The position numbers and the translations under genes are program-made. The notes under the pieces were generated by a model, which was given only the letters and a program-made list of their open reading frames with translations, was not told the DNA's origin and did no database searches. Shown here piece after piece: positions 61,595 to 64,000 of a stretch of DNA of 64,000 nt. Source of the DNA: Hymenobacter gelipurpurascens (GTDB taxonomy: Bacteria; Bacteroidota; Bacteroidia; Cytophagales; Hymenobacteraceae); the NCBI RefSeq assembly GCF_900187375.1, contig NZ_FYEW01000003.1, positions 1 through 64,000 of the forward strand. The letters run 5' to 3'. Within the stretch, counting starts at the first letter, position 1. Every line of letters starts with the position of its first letter.

Positions 61595-62602
61595 ATGTAC
61601 GAAACCCCTTTTCACGACCAGCCACTCGATAATCTTGCCTTCCTGGTTACGGGTGGTGCAGGCTTCATCGGCTCCAACCTAGTTGAGTACCTGCTTAAGT
61701 ACGGCGCTAAAGAAGTGCGCGTGCTGGATAACTTTTCGAATGGTTTCCGGAAGAACGTAGCTCTATTTGAAAGCAATCCGGCCTTGCGCGTCATTGAAGG
61801 CGACATCCGGGACAGACAGACGTGCATTGATGCCTGCCAGGGCATTGATGTGGTGCTGCACCAAGCGGCATTAGGCTCCGTACCCCGCTCCATAAACGAC
61901 CCCATCACGAGCAACGATGTGAACGTAGGGGGCTTTGTGAACATGTTGGTGGGCGCGAAGGAAGCAGGAGTAAAGCGCTTTGTGTACGCCGCTTCCTCCT
62001 CGACCTACGGCGACCATAAGGCGCTGCCAAAAGTAGAGGACCGGATCGGCAAGCCTTTGTCGCCCTACGCCGTGACCAAATATGCCAATGAGCTCTACGC
62101 CGATGTGTTTGGAAAGACCTACGGCATGGAGATTATAGGCCTACGCTACTTCAACATCTTCGGACCGCGCCAGGACCCCAATGGTGCTTATGCCGCGGTT
62201 ATTCCTCTCTTCATTGATGCTGTGCTGGAAGGCAAGGCGCCGCGCATGAACGGAGACGGTGGCCAGACCCGCGACTTTACCTTTGTGGAAAACTGCGTGC
62301 AGGCTAACATAAAGGCGGCGCTGGTGCAAAACCCTGAGGCGGTGAACCAAGTGTACAACGTAGCCGTGGCCGACCGTACGTCGCTCAACGACCTGTTCAA
62401 CATCCTGAAGGAAGAAGCTGGTTCGGACATTACCCCTGACTACGGTCCTGACCGTGCCGGTGATATCCGGGACTCACTGGCTGATATCAGCAAAGCCCAC
62501 AACCTACTGGCCTACAACCCCCAGATTCGGATTCGGGAAGGTCTGCAAAAGACGCTTTCCTGGTTTAAGGAAAACCAAGCGTTCATTGCTGAGCGCAACT
62601 AG
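61595..62602 (+). CDS. NAD-dependent UDP-N-acetylhexosamine 4-epimerase, WbpP/TviC-like
   Basis: A 335-residue epimerase with NAD motif TGGAGFIGSNLVEYL, the WbpP/TviC-specific HQAALGSVPRSINDP, YAASSSTYG and the Tyr-Lys pair in LSPYAVTKYANELYA, then RYFNIFGPRQDPNGAYAAVIP. It probably interconverts UDP-GlcNAc and UDP-GalNAc or their uronic acids; together with the TviB-like dehydrogenase it forms a Vi-antigen-style pair. I start at 61595 (MYETPFHDQPL), as an upstream in-frame ATG (61550) lies inside the palindromic repeat. The gene is flanked on both sides by REP-like palindromes. Confidence 0.9.
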   Translation: MYETPFHDQPLDNLAFLVTGGAGFIGSNLVEYLLKYGAKEVRVLDNFSNGFRKNVALFESNPALRVIEGDIRDRQTCIDACQGIDVVLHQAALGSVPRSINDPITSNDVNVGGFVNMLVGAKEAGVKRFVYAASSSTYGDHKALPKVEDRIGKPLSPYAVTKYANELYADVFGKTYGMEIIGLRYFNIFGPRQDPNGAYAAVIPLFIDAVLEGKAPRMNGDGGQTRDFTFVENCVQANIKAALVQNPEAVNQVYNVAVADRTSLNDLFNILKEEAGSDITPDYGPDRAGDIRDSLADISKAHNLLAYNPQIRIREGLQKTLSWFKENQAFIAERN

Positions 62603-62603
62603 C

Positions 62604-62692
62604 AGGGGTGCGTTGTACGCGCCCGCTAGGGCTTCGATAAGGTCATTCCAATAAAAAATTGCCAACGCAACGGGCGCGTGCAACGCGCCCCT
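62604..62692. repeat. REP-like extragenic palindrome, family C (AGGGGCGCGTTGCACGCGCC)
   Basis: Left arm AGGGGTGCGTTGTACGCGCC (62604) and right arm GGCGCGTGCAACGCGCCCCT (to 62692) are inverted with two mismatches around a ~45-bp centre. It starts one base after the epimerase stop and ends 11 bases before the rmlA start codon. Confidence 0.75.
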
Positions 62693-62703
62693 ACCTCCAT
62701 CAC

Positions 62704-63576
62704 ATGAAAGGTATTATCCTCGCTGGCGGGTCCGGCACGCGCCTGCACCCGCTTACTCTGGCTGTCTCCAAGCAGCTTATGCCCGTCTACGATAAGCCGA
62801 TGATTTATTATCCGCTGTCGATCCTGATGATGGCGGGCATCAAGGATATCCTGATTATCACTACTCCCCACGATCAGGCGCAGTTCCAAAAACTACTTGG
62901 CGACGGTAAGAATCTGGGCTGCAACTTCCAGTATACTATCCAGGAGGTGCCAAATGGCCTAGCCCAGGCATTCGTACTCGGGGCTGATTTTATTGGCGAC
63001 GATAAAGTGGCGTTGGTGCTGGGCGACAATATCTTCCACGGCGAAGGCATGGAAGAACTGCTCAAGTCTAATAACAGCCCTGATGGTGGCGTGGTATATG
63101 CGTACCACGTGCAGGATCCGGAGCGCTATGGTGTGGTAGAATTCGACTCGGATAACAAGGCGCTCAGCATCGAAGAGAAGCCCGCCAAACCCAAGAGCAA
63201 TTACGCGGTGCCAGGCCTGTACTTCTACGACAACGAGGTGGTAGAAATTGCGCGCAACCTGAAGCCTAGCCCCCGCGGCGAGTACGAAATCACGGATGTA
63301 AACCAGGAGTATTTGCGCCGTGGTAAGCTGAAAGTTGGCATTTTGGGCCGGGGAACAGCTTGGCTGGACACCGGTACTTTTGAAAGCCTGATGCAGGCGG
63401 GTGAGTTTGTGCGTGTTATCGAACAGCGTCAGGGCCTGAAGGTGGGTTCTATTGAAGAGGTGGCCTACCGCCAAGGCTTTATCACGGCCGACCAGCTACG
63501 CGAAATTGCCGCACCTCTACGCAAGAGCGGCTACGGCGACTACCTGATGCACCTGCCCGAGCAGTTACTCATGTAA
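62704..63576 (+). CDS. rmlA: glucose-1-phosphate thymidylyltransferase RmlA
   Basis: A 290-residue nucleotidyltransferase making dTDP-glucose from dTTP and glucose-1-phosphate. It starts [18 protein letters not shown] (the GGxGTRLxPLT pyrophosphorylase motif), with [17 protein letters not shown] and VLGDNIFHG. Length and C-terminal helical part are normal. I use the ATG at 62704; an earlier in-frame ATG at 62659 falls inside the repeat. It supplies the substrate of RmlB. A strong terminator follows, so the transcript ends here. Confidence 0.96.
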   Translation: MKGIILAGGSGTRLHPLTLAVSKQLMPVYDKPMIYYPLSILMMAGIKDILIITTPHDQAQFQKLLGDGKNLGCNFQYTIQEVPNGLAQAFVLGADFIGDDKVALVLGDNIFHGEGMEELLKSNNSPDGGVVYAYHVQDPERYGVVEFDSDNKALSIEEKPAKPKSNYAVPGLYFYDNEVVEIARNLKPSPRGEYEITDVNQEYLRRGKLKVGILGRGTAWLDTGTFESLMQAGEFVRVIEQRQGLKVGSIEEVAYRQGFITADQLREIAAPLRKSGYGDYLMHLPEQLLM

Positions 63577-63598
63577 TTATCAGTGGCTTACTTATTAA

Positions 63599-63652
63599 GC
63601 AAAAGCCCTTGGCAAGCACACCATCCTTGTGCTAAGCCAAGGGCTTTTGTTC
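63599..63652. terminator. terminator after rmlA
   Basis: AAAAGCCCTTGGC, then AGCAC, loop, GTGCT, then GCCAAGGGCTTTT: a long stem with small internal bulges, A tract before and T tract after. It serves both flanking convergent genes. Confidence 0.85.
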
Positions 63653-63669
63653 TATAAGCTCCTTCTTTT

Positions 63670-63996
63670 CTAGCCGTTGTTCGTTCGTTTTCTCCCTAGC
63701 AGAAAAAAGCAGAGTAGGCCGTAAACCGCACCACTCGTGCCAAATGCGGTTGCGCACCAAATTGGCTGGAGGCCCTGGCCCCAACCGGCAAGCCCGCCGC
63801 CGAGTGCAAGCTGGCTTGCGGCGATGCCAATCCCGGCGCCAATTAATAAGCTACGGCCAGCGGTTTGGAGCCCCTTTTCTGCTATACCCCGATATATAGG
63901 ATAAGTAAGTATATAGATCCAGCCCCCGTAAATCAGAAGGAAGAAGTAGAGATAAGCATACCCGCCGACAAGTGATGCAGAAAAATAATTTCTCAA
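63670..63996 (-). CDS. hypothetical small membrane protein, 5' end uncertain at window edge
   Basis: I do not recognise the family. At least 108 residues with three hydrophobic segments (GGYAYLYFFLLIYGGWIYILTY, SLLIGAGIGIAASQLALGGG, FGTSGAVYGLLCFFLLG) and a basic, polar end (RKRTNNG). The frame is open to the right edge; a TTG at 63996 is the first possible start inside the window, and the true start may lie outside. It is convergent with rmlA. Confidence 0.5.
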   Translation of the reverse strand: MRNYFSASLVGGYAYLYFFLLIYGGWIYILTYPIYRGIAEKGLQTAGRSLLIGAGIGIAASQLALGGGLAGWGQGLQPIWCATAFGTSGAVYGLLCFFLLGRKRTNNG

Positions 63997-64000
63997 CAGC

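Noticed and set aside
1..64000. CRISPR arrays, insertion sequences or prophage
   Set aside because: No regularly spaced direct repeats, transposase, integrase or phage structural genes were seen; the repeats found are palindromes in spacers.

Overview
The window looks like a chromosomal segment of a Hymenobacter-like member of the Bacteroidota. Supporting signs are GC-rich coding sequence, families typical of the phylum (GH92 mannosidase, DUF4293, DUF1573 lipoprotein, long NusB, a type IX secretion-like C-terminal domain), absence of obvious Shine-Dalgarno leaders, and repeated TAnnTTTG boxes (the Bacteroidota -7 promoter element) just upstream of start codons. The genus is my inference. No prophage, insertion sequence, CRISPR array or plasmid gene was seen.

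Layout. 1-175: 3' end of a 5S rRNA and its terminator, so an rRNA operon lies to the left. 0.4-13.9 kb: GH92 alpha-mannosidase, DUF4293 protein, thiolase, GNAT enzyme, truA, an ABC exporter subunit, a TEX264/GyrI-like protein, an outer-membrane barrel, a zinc alcohol dehydrogenase with a small partner gene, two tRNA-Pro genes, a tiny Ala/Lys/Pro-rich secreted protein, and a DadA-like oxidase. 14.0-23.0 kb: a second ABC exporter subunit, leucine dehydrogenase, nusB, a YtxH protein, NAD-isocitrate dehydrogenase, DUF1573 lipoprotein, yajC, a YbbR-like protein and coaE. 23.1-30.6 kb: a GNAT protein, then three tandem GT-C membrane glycosyltransferase paralogues and a divergent fourth. 30.6-42.0 kb: two identical tRNA-Val genes, a TerB-like protein, an MscS channel, a glutamate dehydrogenase-type enzyme, an ArsR regulator with a neat operator, hemA, a sensor kinase, an AttH-like lipoprotein and an APC permease. 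42.2-47.0 kb: a 1616-residue DUF4011/SF1 helicase/Vsr-like nuclease, the only clear defence-type gene. 47.1-57.1 kb: EamA transporter, dusB, CPBP protease, cdsA, gdhA, psd, a RibD_C-type reductase, a free-methionine-sulfoxide reductase, ribD and prmC. 57.2-63.6 kb: a nucleotide-sugar cluster (WlbB-type acetyltransferase, nucleotide-sugar dehydrogenase, galE, rmlB, a WbpP/TviC-type epimerase, rmlA), the start of a surface polysaccharide locus that probably continues beyond the window.

The most striking unexplained signal is a short motif, GGCCTA/TAGGCC, which I counted about 190 times across genes and spacers. It often occurs as a back-to-back palindrome (AGTGGCCTAGGCCACT), as inverted pairs at the base of terminator hairpins, or fused to TAG stop codons. 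The distribution resembles that of DNA-uptake sequences in Neisseria and Haemophilus. Other points of interest are REP-like extragenic palindromes of at least three families (two flank the WbpP-type gene), a 130-bp near-identical patch between two otherwise diverged glycosyltransferase genes, and two ABC exporter genes 6 kb apart with the complementary degenerate motifs of a heterodimer.
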